Source of the DNA: DASUBN01 sp036500225
GTDB taxonomy: Bacteria > Pseudomonadota > Gammaproteobacteria > Natronospirales > REEB76
Direction: 5' to 3'
Length of the DNA: 23,082 nucleotides
NCBI GenBank assembly: GCA_036500225.1
Contig: DASYCJ010000033.1
Location: forward strand, 1-23,082
The notes beneath the pieces are model-generated. The model saw only the letters and a program-made list of their open reading frames with translations, did no database searches and was not told the DNA's origin. Positions 1 through 7,370 of the stretch are shown here, piece after piece (position 1 is the stretch's first letter; each line of letters opens with the position of its first letter). A program made the position numbers and the translations under genes.

Positions 1-377
1 AGAGCTATGATTTCCCGCGCACCTTGACCGCGGTGCTCACCCAGGAATCCAGCCTCTGCAACCACAAGAAGGGCATGGACAAGCATTCCTACGGTTGCGG
101 CCAAGTGCGCCAGCAGACCGCGCTCCTGATGAACGGCAGGGTGGTCACCGCCCACTCCCTGCAGCACAACGACGGCCTCAACATCCGTATCGCAGCACGC
201 TATCTCGCCTACTGCATGCAGGAGATGCCGAACTGGGACCGCAGCGTGGTCTGCTACAACCGCGGTCCTTACCATGCCCGCACCATGGCGGATGCGGATG
301 TAGCCAAAGATGCCTACCTGAAGAACATACGCCGCCGTATGCGCGAAGCCCAGAATCTTCTTGCTGATCTGGACTGA
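1..377 (+). CDS. Lytic-transglycosylase-like (SLT fold) protein, 5' truncated
   Basis: The reading frame is already open at base 3 and ends at a TAA-less TGA at 375-377, so only the last 124 codons are in the window. Visible motifs are LTAVLTQESSLCN, whose Glu sits where SLT-type lytic transglycosylases carry the catalytic acid, then SYGCGQVR, resembling the S/G-G-x-x-Q block, and a late VVCYNRGP, resembling the family's AYNxGP block. Proteins of this family cleave peptidoglycan glycan strands in the periplasm. The fragment has four cysteines, which fits an exported protein with disulfides. The signal sequence, if any, lies outside the window. The family call is by motif only; the subclass cannot be assigned. 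A terminator hairpin follows 43 nt after the stop. Confidence 0.6.
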   Translation, partial: SYDFPRTLTAVLTQESSLCNHKKGMDKHSYGCGQVRQQTALLMNGRVVTAHSLQHNDGLNIRIAARYLAYCMQEMPNWDRSVVCYNRGPYHARTMADADVAKDAYLKNIRRRMREAQNLLADLD

Positions 378-420
378 TCTCAGAAGCGACTGCGCTCAGC
401 GCTATCCCGTCATATCCGCT

Positions 421-448
421 CCGCCGCTTCCAAGCGGCGGTTTGCTTT
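421..448 (+). terminator. Rho-independent terminator of the transglycosylase-like gene
   Basis: The arms CCGCCGC and GCGGCGG (421-440, about six unpaired bases between) are followed by the T-rich run TTTGCTTT. The T-run is on the plus side only, so this ends the plus-strand gene. It slightly overlaps the stop codon of the convergent AHSA1 gene. Confidence 0.7.
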
Positions 449-944
449 ATGGCCGGCCCGCACCCAAGGTGACGAGTAGCTCGTCCAGCTGCGCGAACTG
501 CTCGGGCATCGCTTCCGACGCGCCGATCGCCTCATCGAGAGCCTGCTTCGACGGATGGAGCTCGTGGAAGATCAGCAGCGTCTTGCCGGCCTTCTCCTCG
601 AAGGTCACGGTGGTGACGGAGGCTTCGGCGCTCTCCTCGTTGGTCCAGACCATGCGTGCGCCCGGGATCACTTCGATGTATTTGCCGAAGAACGCCATGG
701 GTTCTTTCGCCGCCGGGTGGCGGAACGTGAGGCGGTAGCCACCCCCGGTTCGGACATCCATCTCGCAGGAGAGCAGTGACATGCCGATGGACTTGGGTAC
801 CCACCAGCGACTGAAGAGTTCGGGCTTGGCCCAGGCCTCGAACACCAAGCGCGCTGGAGCATCGAATGTCCGCGTGACTACGAGCTCGCGGTCCGACTTC
901 CGCTCGACCTTGGTGTGATTCTTACTTTCTTTGCTTGCGTGCAT
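447..944 (-). CDS. AHSA1/SRPBCC (START-like) domain protein
   Basis: This 165-aa protein has the hallmarks of the Aha1 C-terminal-like SRPBCC family: RTFDAPARLVFEAWAKPELFSRWW near the N-terminus, a central DVRTGGGYRLTFRH strand pair, GKYIEVIPGARMVWTNE, and a C-terminal long helix after FHELHPS. The fold is a helix-grip with a hydrophobic cavity; bacterial members rarely have a known ligand. The start is well supported: AAGGAG lies seven bases before the ATG, inside the end of the upstream ArsR gene. The two genes overlap by 23 nt, so they are probably translationally coupled. ArsR-AHSA1 pairs are a common bacterial arrangement, and the AHSA1 partner is presumably under the repressor's control. 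Its exact ligand or reaction cannot be read from the sequence. Confidence 0.88.
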   Translation of the reverse strand: MHASKESKNHTKVERKSDRELVVTRTFDAPARLVFEAWAKPELFSRWWVPKSIGMSLLSCEMDVRTGGGYRLTFRHPAAKEPMAFFGKYIEVIPGARMVWTNEESAEASVTTVTFEEKAGKTLLIFHELHPSKQALDEAIGASEAMPEQFAQLDELLVTLGAGRP

Positions 945-1287
945 CGACCCTCTCCTTCTGTTTCAATTCCTCGATCATCTGGTCTAGCGCGGCGAAGCGC
1001 GCGTCCCAGAGCTGGCGGTACCACTCGATCCAGGCCGCTTCCTGCTCCAGCTGGCGTTTGCCGAGCTTGCAGGTGCGCACGCGCCCGACCTTCTCGGTGG
1101 TGACGAGCCCCGCCTGCTCCAGCACGCTGACGTGCTTCTTCATGCCCGTGAGGGTCATGTGGAACTTGTCGGCGAGATCCGTGATGGAAGCGGCGCCGCG
1201 GCCGAGTTGCTCCAGGACCCCACGCCGGGTGGCGTCCGAGAGGGCGGCGAAGGAGCTATCGAGAGCGACTGTTCTATACTGAACCAT
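922..1287 (-). CDS. ArsR-family winged-helix transcriptional repressor
   Basis: The protein is 121 aa, begins MVQYRTVALDSSFAALSDATRR and contains the ArsR signature LSDATRRGVLEQLGRG, then an HTH (ITDLADKFHMTLTGMKKHVSVLEQAGLV) and a wing (TTEKVGRVRTCKL). The C-terminal part is a basic and acidic helix. I see no CxC metal-binding motif, so it is probably not a classical arsenic or metal sensor; it matches the subgroup usually linked to AHSA1 genes. I chose the ATG at 1287, although the frame stays open to about 1491, because the upstream extension is read from a palindromic intergenic repeat and begins before the promoter. No Shine-Dalgarno precedes the ATG; a -10 box ends seven bases upstream, which suggests a leaderless transcript. 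It overlaps the next gene by 23 nt. Confidence 0.88.
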   Translation of the reverse strand: MVQYRTVALDSSFAALSDATRRGVLEQLGRGAASITDLADKFHMTLTGMKKHVSVLEQAGLVTTEKVGRVRTCKLGKRQLEQEAAWIEWYRQLWDARFAALDQMIEELKQKERVDARKQRK

Positions 1288-1302
1288 ACGGTTCAGTATA
1301 GA
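1273..1302. promoter_or_regulatory. Perfect 13-bp inverted repeat, likely ArsR operator
   Basis: The arms TCTATACTGAACC (1273-1285) and GGTTCAGTATAGA (1290-1302) are exact reverse complements separated by ATAC. The palindrome covers both the start codon of the ArsR gene and its probable -10 box. A dimeric winged-helix repressor bound here would block RNA polymerase directly, so autoregulation of the ArsR-AHSA1 operon is the natural reading. The symmetry is observed; the binding is inferred. Confidence 0.75.
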
Positions 1303-1323
1303 TGTGAGGGTCAACGAATACAA
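1288..1323 (-). promoter_or_regulatory. Sigma-70-type promoter giving a leaderless ArsR transcript
   Basis: On the minus strand TTGTAT (1318-1323) and TATACT (1295-1300) are spaced by exactly 17 bases. The -10 box matches TATAAT at 5 of 6 positions; the -35 is weak at 3 of 6. Seven bases separate the -10 from the ATG, so transcription would begin at or next to the A of the start codon, which explains the missing ribosome-binding site. Confidence 0.55.
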
Positions 1324-1353
1324 GAGGATGACATCTCTGTCTAAAAATCCATT

Positions 1354-1616
1354 CCGGCCCCTCCTGGGGCCGGGCTCAATCAAGAGACCGCGTTCCGCTG
1401 CGCGCACGGCCCCTTTTCTTTGCTCGCCCAAAGAAAAAGGGCGAAAGGAAAGGGCGCCCCATAGGCCACCGCTACGCGGTGCCCTGCGCAAAAGCCGCCC
1501 GCGCCCCGGGGAGGGGCGCGGAACAAGACAGGGATGTCATGGATCCGTTGAATCGCTTTTGGTTACTTTCGGCTAGCCAAAAGTAACCCGGCCCGGAAGG
1601 GCCGGAAGGGCCGGAA
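1354..1616. repeat. Composite palindromic intergenic repeat element
   Basis: This 260-bp stretch is non-coding by appearance and packed with symmetry. It opens with CCGGCCCC/GGGGCCGG around TCCT (1354-1373). Then come CCCTTTTCTTTG and CAAAGAAAAAGGG (1411-1441), CACCGC/GCGGTG around TAC (1467-1481), a nine-pair GC hairpin (1499-1521), and GGTTACTTT/AAAGTAACC flanking the palindrome GGCTAGCC (1561-1588). It ends with 2.7 tandem copies of CCGGAAGGG (1593-1616). From memory, blocks like the CTTTTCTTTG and GGTTACTTT palindromes recur between genes in Xanthomonadales-type genomes; this was not checked. It fills the gap between the ArsR promoter and the stop of the membrane protein gene. No transposase is present, so any mobility would be non-autonomous. 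Confidence 0.6.
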
Positions 1617-1621
1617 CCGAG

Positions 1622-2428
1622 TCACTCGCACATTTGACCTAAGGTAAACGCCGTCACGTAGATCGGCTGCGGTATGCCGTTGATGGTGAACAGGTACGGC
1701 TTGAACCCGCTCTTGTCCTTGTACATCACGAATTGCAGCACCGCCACTGCCGGCCGGTCCTGGTAGGTGAGGATGCCGCTCACGCTCACGAAGTCGGTGC
1801 CGTCTTTAGTAGCGCCGGCTTCCCAGCGCGGCGTCTCGAAGTAGTCGCTCACTTCCTGGTCCAGGTCCCTGTGCGGGCAGTTGTCGAGATGTCCGGTCTT
1901 CACGATGTCGACGTCGTCCGGATCCGGGATCCAGTGCGGGTCCGCCGTGAGCAGGGTCGGTTCCTTGTCCACTTCCGCCACGCTCGGTGGCGGCTTGGCA
2001 TAACCGGTCACGGTGACGATGCCGGCGACGATCGCTGCCGCCACGAAGGTCACGTCCACCACCAGCGCGGCCTTCATCCAATCGTCGAGTTTCAGGAGCT
2101 TGCGTTCCTTGAGGTACAGCGGATAAGTCGCCGGCCATAGGAAGGTGAGTCCGGCACCCCAGCGCAGGATGCGTTTGAGAGGCGGATCGCCGGCCCAGGC
2201 GGCGGGCGCCTGCACGATCTCCAGCATGGCCATGATGGCCGTGAAGAGTGCGGTGAGGAACAGGATCCAGATGAAGCCCGCCAGCGAATAGCTGGCGAAG
2301 GCGGTGATGAGCACGCCGATGGCGCCGATGAGAGGCGTGGCGATCAGGAACACCCCGTAGTCCGCGCCCGGCATGCCGGAGGAGAGGAGGCGGCGTGAAG
2401 GCTTGGGGCTGATGGGCTGATCGCTCAT
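1622..2428 (-). CDS. Predicted inner-membrane protein of unknown function
   Basis: I do not recognise this 268-aa protein. The N-terminal 25 residues are polar and Pro/Ser-rich. About four hydrophobic helices follow, starting around GVFLIATPLIGAIGVLITAF, LAGFIWILFLTALFTAIMAM, ILRWGAGLTFLWPATYPLYL and WMKAALVVDVTFVAAAIVAG. The remaining 110-120 residues are soluble and contain two cysteines (DNCPHRD and the terminal GQMCE), so a periplasmic domain with a disulfide is possible. The start lacks a clear Shine-Dalgarno. A minus-strand terminator separates it from the lipoprotein gene upstream, so it may need its own promoter. Its 3' end runs into the repeat element, with no obvious T-run terminator. 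Confidence 0.7.
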   Translation of the reverse strand: MSDQPISPKPSRRLLSSGMPGADYGVFLIATPLIGAIGVLITAFASYSLAGFIWILFLTALFTAIMAMLEIVQAPAAWAGDPPLKRILRWGAGLTFLWPATYPLYLKERKLLKLDDWMKAALVVDVTFVAAAIVAGIVTVTGYAKPPPSVAEVDKEPTLLTADPHWIPDPDDVDIVKTGHLDNCPHRDLDQEVSDYFETPRWEAGATKDGTDFVSVSGILTYQDRPAVAVLQFVMYKDKSGFKPYLFTINGIPQPIYVTAFTLGQMCE

Positions 2429-2460
2429 GGGGATAGAGTACCGCGTCCTAGTCTTATATA

Positions 2461-2495
2461 AAGAAAAAGCCGGAGGGCAAGGCCCCCCGGCTTTG
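2461..2495 (-). terminator. Rho-independent terminator of the lipoprotein gene
   Basis: AAAGCCGG (2467-2474) and CCGGCTTT (2488-2495) pair, with further G-C pairing in the interior. Read on the minus strand, the hairpin is followed by CTTTTTCTTT. It lies 22 nt after the lipoprotein stop and before the start of the membrane-protein gene. Confidence 0.75.
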
Positions 2496-2516
2496 TCGTC
2501 TGCTGCTTGAGGAAGC

Positions 2517-3023
2517 TTACGGCAACTTGTCGAGGCTCGACAAGCCCGCTACGTCCAGGTGCGAGTACGGATCTTCCGGATCGTTGCTCACCGCCATGCT
2601 GCCGCACATCAGCTGCGAGAGCTTGTCGGCCGTGGCGATGCCCGGGGTCTTGCCGCCGCCCAGGTCATAGGTGAGTACCTGGCCCGGGGCGTTCCATTCC
2701 TTGGGCAGGTCCTTGGCCTTGGGGCTGACCTGCACCGTGATCTCCACCCACTTGTTCCAACCCCACTTCTCGGTGTGGTAGTTGTATGCGTTGCCGGCGC
2801 CGCTCACCACCGAGGCGCTCCAGGTCTTCTTCATCAGATCGTAGACGTACTGGTTCAGGCCCGTGCAGGCGGCGTTGAGCTGCTTGGTGGCATCTTTCAC
2901 CAAGTCCTCGGTGGCCTGGTCCGTGGTGCCTTGCACCGCGACCACCTTGTCTGGGGTCTTGCCGCAGGCCGTGAGGCCTAAGGCCAGTACCGCGATGGAT
3001 GACAGGATCATGAGTCTCTTCAT
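2517..3023 (-). CDS. Small lipoprotein of unknown function
   Basis: The protein is 168 aa and starts MKRLMILSSIAVLALGLTACGK, a textbook lipoprotein signal with lipobox LTAC, so it should be lipidated at Cys20 and anchored in a membrane. The residue after the Cys is Gly, not Asp, so outer-membrane sorting by the Lol system is likely. The mature part has Asp/Ala-rich helices (TTDQATEDLVKDATKQLNAAC), a Trp-rich patch (TEKWGWNKWVEITVQV) and two further cysteines. I recognise no family. The ATG at 3023 is preferred over the upstream in-frame start because the signal peptide begins there and a G-rich GGGGGA lies about six bases upstream. It ends at its own terminator. Confidence 0.8.
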   Translation of the reverse strand: MKRLMILSSIAVLALGLTACGKTPDKVVAVQGTTDQATEDLVKDATKQLNAACTGLNQYVYDLMKKTWSASVVSGAGNAYNYHTEKWGWNKWVEITVQVSPKAKDLPKEWNAPGQVLTYDLGGGKTPGIATADKLSQLMCGSMAVSNDPEDPYSHLDVAGLSSLDKLP

Positions 3024-3084
3024 GGGAAATCCCCCAGGGATGTTTGCGTGAATTATATCCCGAAGCCGGGTCCCGGCAGCATGG

Positions 3085-3687
3085 TCATTCAGGCCGGGCA
3101 CGCCAGCGGTGCCTGAGATAGATACCGAGCAACACCAGCAGCACGCCCAGGCTCAGGGCCACCACGATGACGCCGGCTTTCTCGGTCAAGTCGTCATAGC
3201 TATGTATCTGGCGGCCGAGCTTCCAGCTGCCGAGGCCCCAGACCAGGGACCAGAGCATGCCGCCCAGGAAATTGGCCAAGACGAAACGCCGGAACGACAT
3301 TTCCACCGCGCCGGCCACGATGCCCTGGATCTGGCGCAGCACCTCGAAGAATCGCGCCACCAGCACGAACCAGAAACCGTAGCGGTCGAAGGAGCGCTCG
3401 AGTTTCAGCAATTCCGGTTCGTCGATCTTTAGGAAGCGCCCGAATCGCAGGATCAGGGCATGGCCGCCGCGGGTACCGATCCAGTAGCCGATCATGCCGC
3501 CCAGGGTGGTACCGGCAACGGCGGTGGCCAGCACCACCACTATGTTCAATTTGCCGTGGGCCGCGAGCAGTGCCGCAGCGATGAGCAGCGCCTGGCCGGG
3601 GCCCGGTATCCCTAGGCTCTCCAACAGCACCACCACGAACAGGGTCGGATAGCCGTAGTCGAGGAGATATTGGTGGAGTACCGACAT
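3085..3687 (-). CDS. DedA/VTT-family inner-membrane protein
   Basis: At 200 aa this is the usual DedA length. The first block has LLESLGIPGPGQALLIAAALLA, matching the family's E-x-x-x-PxPG(E/Q) re-entrant loop. Next come GGMIGYWIGTRGG and the family's second block, VARFFEVLRQIQGIVAGAVEMSFRRF, followed by a long C-terminal membrane helix. DedA proteins are inner-membrane transporters or flippases linked to undecaprenyl-phosphate or phospholipid handling; the substrate here cannot be told. The motif VARFFEVLRQ lacks the Pro common in ARFIPxxR, a mild divergence. The gene lies 61 nt downstream of the GGDEF-EAL gene on the same strand and could be cotranscribed. The Shine-Dalgarno is poor. Confidence 0.88.
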   Translation of the reverse strand: MSVLHQYLLDYGYPTLFVVVLLESLGIPGPGQALLIAAALLAAHGKLNIVVVLATAVAGTTLGGMIGYWIGTRGGHALILRFGRFLKIDEPELLKLERSFDRYGFWFVLVARFFEVLRQIQGIVAGAVEMSFRRFVLANFLGGMLWSLVWGLGSWKLGRQIHSYDDLTEKAGVIVVALSLGVLLVLLGIYLRHRWRARPE

Positions 3688-3748
3688 GCGCCGCGGGCGA
3701 GTGGAACGTGACCCTGATGGTAGCAGAGGCTCTGCGGCCCGGCGGGGC

Positions 3749-5764
3749 TCAATTCAGGGATTTACTGGAGCTCACGAAGGCGGCGTGCACGCCGCGGTTC
3801 AACAGTTTCTCGCAGGCTTCCTGGTCCAGGGGCTCGCTGAGCAGGTAACCCTGGATCAGAGCACAGCTCTCGTTCTGCAGCCAGGCGAGTTGCGCCTCGT
3901 TCTCCACGCCTTCCGCCACCACGTGCAGTCCCAGGGTGTTGGCGAGGCGGATGGTGGCGCGCGCCACCGCCGCCGCCTGCGGATCATGGGCCACGTCGCG
4001 CACGAAACTCTGGTCCAGCTTCAGCACTTCGATGGGAAAGCGTTTGAGATAACCCAAGGAAGAGTTGCCGGTGCCGAAGTCATCCAGCGCCAGGCGTATG
4101 CCTAAGCCACGCAGCTTGCGCAGCTCCGCCATGTTGTTCTCCTCATTGCCGAGGGTCACGCTCTCCGTGATCTCCAGCAGCAGGGCAGAGGGTGGCAACC
4201 CCGTCTCGCCCAGGATGCGGCCGATGGTACCGGCCAGGTCCGGCGCGGTGAACTGCCGCGCCGAGAGGTTCACCGCCATATGGAAATGCTCGCCGGCCAG
4301 AGTGCGCCAGCGCACAGCCTGCTTGCAGGCCTCGCGCAGCACCCATTCGCCGATGGGGATGATGAGGCCAGTCTCTTCGGCGAGCGGGATGAAATCCGAG
4401 GGCGAGACCAGGCCGAACTCGTGGCTCTGCCATCGCACCAGCGCTTCCACACCCATGAGCTTGCCGGATGGCATGTCGTAGAGCGGCTGGTAATGCAGTT
4501 TCAGCTCGTCGCGGCGCAGGGCCTTGCGCAGCTCGACCTCGCGCCGCAGGCGGGTGAGCGCGGCCTCGTGCATGTCCGGCGTGAAGAACTCGGCACAGTT
4601 GCGGCCGAGTTTCTTGGCGCGGTACAGGGCCGTGTCGGCGTTGGCCAGCAGGCTCTTCACGTCCGGGCTGTCTTCCGCCAGCAGCGTGATGCCGATGCTG
4701 GCGGTGATGCGCAGCTCGGTCTCGCCGAGCAGCATGGGCTTACCGATCACCCTGAGGATGCGCTCCGAGAGCATGGAGAGGTCATCGCGATCCTCGGCGT
4801 CTTCGATGAGCAGGATGAACTCGTCGCCGGAGAGGCGCGCCACCGTGTCGCGGTCCGTGATCGAGCGCTGCAGGCGCTGCGCCACGCGCTTCAGCACCTC
4901 GTCGCCGATGTTGTGGCCGAGAGAGTCGTTGATGGTCTTGAAGCGGTCGAGATCCAGGAACAGCACCGCCAGCTGCGCCTGGCCGCCGCGGGCCCGGGCG
5001 ATGGCGCGGCCCAGTTTGTGTTCGCAGAGGGTGCGGTTGGCGAGGCCCGTGAGCGGGTCGTAGTTGGCGAGCTGGGTGAGCTGTTCCTCGGCGCGACGCC
5101 GGTCCGCCATCTCGTGGCGCAGTTCCTCGGCGATGTCCGCCACCGCGAACCGGATGTTGAGTTGCTCTACCAGGCGCTTATGGGTGCCGAAGGCCATGCG
5201 CACCAGGAGCAGGATGCCGACGCAGGACATGATGCCGGCGGTGAGCTGGATCTCGCCGCCTTCCACCACCAGGCGCGCCGCCAGGGGCAGCGAGGCGGGC
5301 AGCAGGAACAATAGATAGCAGGCCAGGTCCGCGGCGAGGGCCGGCATGCTCACGGCGCAGGCGCCCATCACCACCATGGTCAGGAACAACTGGTGGGCCA
5401 CGTCCGCGTGGGGGAAGAGCAGGGCACCTGCGGCACCCCAGCCGATGGAGGCGGCTAGGCTGCCCATGACGAAGCGGCGACGCCACAGGGTGTTGTCGTT
5501 GAGGGCGATGGAACCGTGGCGGAAGTAGCGGCTCAGGAGCCCGCGGCCGATCTCGATGGCCACCATGCAGATGAGCCAGCCGCCCAGGAGCCGGGGGGCC
5601 AACGCGGCGTCGCGCAGGGTTATAACCAGCAGCAGGGAGACGGCGAGTCCCGCGAGATGCATGCCGCGGGTATTGTGATACAGCAGGTTGGTGAGTTCCG
5701 CCTGCACGTGCCGGCCGACGTCGCGGCTGGGCACACGCGGGTCCACCATGGTGGCAATCGCCAT
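3749..5764 (-). CDS. Membrane-anchored GGDEF-EAL cyclic-di-GMP protein
   Basis: This 671-aa protein has about six N-terminal hydrophobic helices (to roughly residue 205), a short linker, a GGDEF domain with the variant motif SGDEF at 312-316, and an EAL domain with VEALVRW (EAL at 440-442). The catalytic EAL set appears complete: NLSARQF, EITES, DDFGTG (from 561), KLDQSF, VAEGVE and QGYLLSEPL. This predicts a c-di-GMP phosphodiesterase at the inner membrane. The GGDEF domain has Ser for the first Gly and TDRD where the RxxD inhibitory site would be, so it may be regulatory or a weak cyclase. I prefer ATG 5764, with GGGAG five bases upstream; a GTG one codon earlier would be too close to that site. 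It is divergent from two cyclases. Confidence 0.93.
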   Translation of the reverse strand: MAIATMVDPRVPSRDVGRHVQAELTNLLYHNTRGMHLAGLAVSLLLVITLRDAALAPRLLGGWLICMVAIEIGRGLLSRYFRHGSIALNDNTLWRRRFVMGSLAASIGWGAAGALLFPHADVAHQLFLTMVVMGACAVSMPALAADLACYLLFLLPASLPLAARLVVEGGEIQLTAGIMSCVGILLLVRMAFGTHKRLVEQLNIRFAVADIAEELRHEMADRRRAEEQLTQLANYDPLTGLANRTLCEHKLGRAIARARGGQAQLAVLFLDLDRFKTINDSLGHNIGDEVLKRVAQRLQRSITDRDTVARLSGDEFILLIEDAEDRDDLSMLSERILRVIGKPMLLGETELRITASIGITLLAEDSPDVKSLLANADTALYRAKKLGRNCAEFFTPDMHEAALTRLRREVELRKALRRDELKLHYQPLYDMPSGKLMGVEALVRWQSHEFGLVSPSDFIPLAEETGLIIPIGEWVLREACKQAVRWRTLAGEHFHMAVNLSARQFTAPDLAGTIGRILGETGLPPSALLLEITESVTLGNEENNMAELRKLRGLGIRLALDDFGTGNSSLGYLKRFPIEVLKLDQSFVRDVAHDPQAAAVARATIRLANTLGLHVVAEGVENEAQLAWLQNESCALIQGYLLSEPLDQEACEKLLNRGVHAAFVSSSKSLN

Positions 5765-6007
5765 CACGTCTCCCGGTCTCCATCGTCCCCATCTAATGCG
5801 GGGTTCAGGAGCCTATTTATCGCCAGAAATAATCGCCGGCGCAGTGTGCAGGGACCCGCCGCGGCTGTCCAGTGCCTCGAATGTCGCGCCGGACGGCCAT
5901 AGCCACGCGACCGGCGGTCTTGAGGCCAGACCTCGGGGCGGCGCATGATTCCGCTAGAGAGCGGTCCCACGCGGCCCTCGACGAATAAGAGCCTTGTTGG
6001 GGGACGA

Positions 6008-7258
6008 ATGCAGCCGGTCCAGCTATCCGTCCAGGTGGTCATCCAATACCTGGGACTCATCAGCCAGGCAGCCACGGTGCTGCTCCTGGTGGTGCTGTTC
6101 GTCATGCTGCGGCGTTACGCCGATCGGCGCGCCTACTTCTACACCTGGAGCAACGCCTGGGTGGCCCTGGCGGTGGCGCTCACGGTGCTGGTGCTGCGTT
6201 ACATCCTCCTGCCGCACCTGCTGGGCGGCCCGGCGCCGGAGGGCGCGGTGCTGGTCCGGGTCAGCTACTTCATATATCAGTTCAGCAAGTTCACCTTCTT
6301 GATCCTGCTCTTGCGCGGCACACTCCTATATACCGGTGGTCTCGCCGACCCGCCCCTGGGGTACGTGAAGCTCCTGTGGCTCACCGCCAGCGCCGCGGCG
6401 CTGATCTCGGTGGTGGTGACCTCGGACGCGGTAGGCGTGCTGTTCTGGCAGAGCTTCGCCAACCTCATCATGTTCAGCTGGTGCGCCGCGGTGTTGCTCT
6501 TCTTGCCTCGCACCCGCCACAGCCTGGGTACCCGCACCATGGGGGTGGTGATGGTGCTGAACGTGTTGCTGTGGCTCTGCTACGTGCTGGCCTTCACCTT
6601 CCATTTCTTCCCGCAGCTCGGCGTCGGCGCCGGGGTGTGGAACTTCTTCAGCGGCCGCAATGTGTACTTCGACCTGATCCTGGACATGCTGCTGGCCTTC
6701 GGCATGGTGTTGGTGCTGTTCGAGGACGCGCGCCGCGAGATCGACAGCGCGCACCGCGAGCTGCGCATCGCCCACGAGCAGTTGCTGCGTGAGTCGTTCC
6801 TGGATTCCCTCACCGGCGCCTACAACCGCCGCGCTTTCAACGAGGGCGCCGGCCTCGAGGACGCCCGCGGCAGCTTCGGCGCGCTGGCGGTGTTCGATCT
6901 CGACAACCTCAAGGACGTGAACGACAAGCACGGCCACAAGTATGGCGATGAGCTGCTGCGGCACTTCGCCAACATCCTGCGCGCCGGCTTGCGCGCCAAC
7001 GACAAGCTGTATCGACTGGGCGGCGACGAGTTCCTGCTGGTGATGCCGCGGGCGGTGGAGGCGGTGGTGGAGAAGCGCATGCGCGAGCTCATCGGTGGGG
7101 CGCCGCCGCTCGAGATCCCAGGCACCGCCTTCAGCTTCCCGGTCAGCGCCAGCATCGGCGTGGCGGCCTTCAAGAGCGTGGAGCAGCTGGAGGCGGCGGT
7201 GCATGACGCGGACCGAGCCATGTACAGCGCCAAGCGCAGCCGCAAACGCGGTAGATGA
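6008..7258 (+). CDS. Membrane diguanylate cyclase (GGDEF), first of a tandem pair
   Basis: The protein is 416 aa from the ATG at 6008. About seven hydrophobic helices occupy residues 1-240, followed by a short coiled-coil-like linker (EDARREIDSAHRELRIAHEQLL) and a GGDEF domain opening with DSLTGAYNRRAF. The active motif GGDEF is intact at 338-342, and RAND at 329-332 supplies the RxxD inhibitory site at the standard distance. It should make c-di-GMP from two GTP with product feedback. The frame is open to an ATG at 5945, but alignment with the next gene places the first helix just after 6008, where GGGGGA precedes the ATG, so I chose the shorter form. The 243-bp spacer to the divergent GGDEF-EAL gene presumably carries both promoters; I could not pick convincing boxes. 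Confidence 0.9.
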   Translation: MQPVQLSVQVVIQYLGLISQAATVLLLVVLFVMLRRYADRRAYFYTWSNAWVALAVALTVLVLRYILLPHLLGGPAPEGAVLVRVSYFIYQFSKFTFLILLLRGTLLYTGGLADPPLGYVKLLWLTASAAALISVVVTSDAVGVLFWQSFANLIMFSWCAAVLLFLPRTRHSLGTRTMGVVMVLNVLLWLCYVLAFTFHFFPQLGVGAGVWNFFSGRNVYFDLILDMLLAFGMVLVLFEDARREIDSAHRELRIAHEQLLRESFLDSLTGAYNRRAFNEGAGLEDARGSFGALAVFDLDNLKDVNDKHGHKYGDELLRHFANILRAGLRANDKLYRLGGDEFLLVMPRAVEAVVEKRMRELIGGAPPLEIPGTAFSFPVSASIGVAAFKSVEQLEAAVHDADRAMYSAKRSRKRGR

Positions 7259-7370
7259 TTCGCCTACGAAATACTCCCGCGCCTGCCTGTCACAATCGCT
7301 TTCCGCCCCCTTCCTCTCCACTGACGCCTATACTTTCCCCTGCCCGAAGATGGGGTAAGGGGCATAGCGG

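Noticed and set aside
1288..1491. N-terminal extension of the ArsR gene by about 68 codons
   Set aside because: It is read through the promoter, operator and palindromic repeat, and the ArsR domain begins normally at the ATG at 1287.
1354..1616. Insertion sequence or CRISPR array
   Set aside because: There is no transposase frame, and the repeats are different palindromes, not uniform repeats separated by similar-length unique spacers.
3723..3735. GCAGA-GGC-TCTGC hairpin as terminator between the GGDEF-EAL and DedA genes
   Set aside because: It is a short five-pair stem with a three-base loop and no T-run on the minus strand.
4280..5314. 344-codon ORF antisense to the GGDEF-EAL gene
   Set aside because: It is a shadow frame of a well-supported gene in GC-rich DNA, with a Gln/Glu/Ala/Val-biased translation and no domain.
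5945..6007. Upstream ATG start adding 21 residues to the first cyclase
   Set aside because: The added residues are polar and not matched in the tandem paralogue, and ATG 6008 has its own G-rich site. It cannot be fully excluded, since GGGG also precedes 5945.
6326..7321. 331-codon ORF antisense to the first cyclase
   Set aside because: Shadow frame rich in His/Gln/Val/Glu, with the intact GGDEF protein on the other strand.
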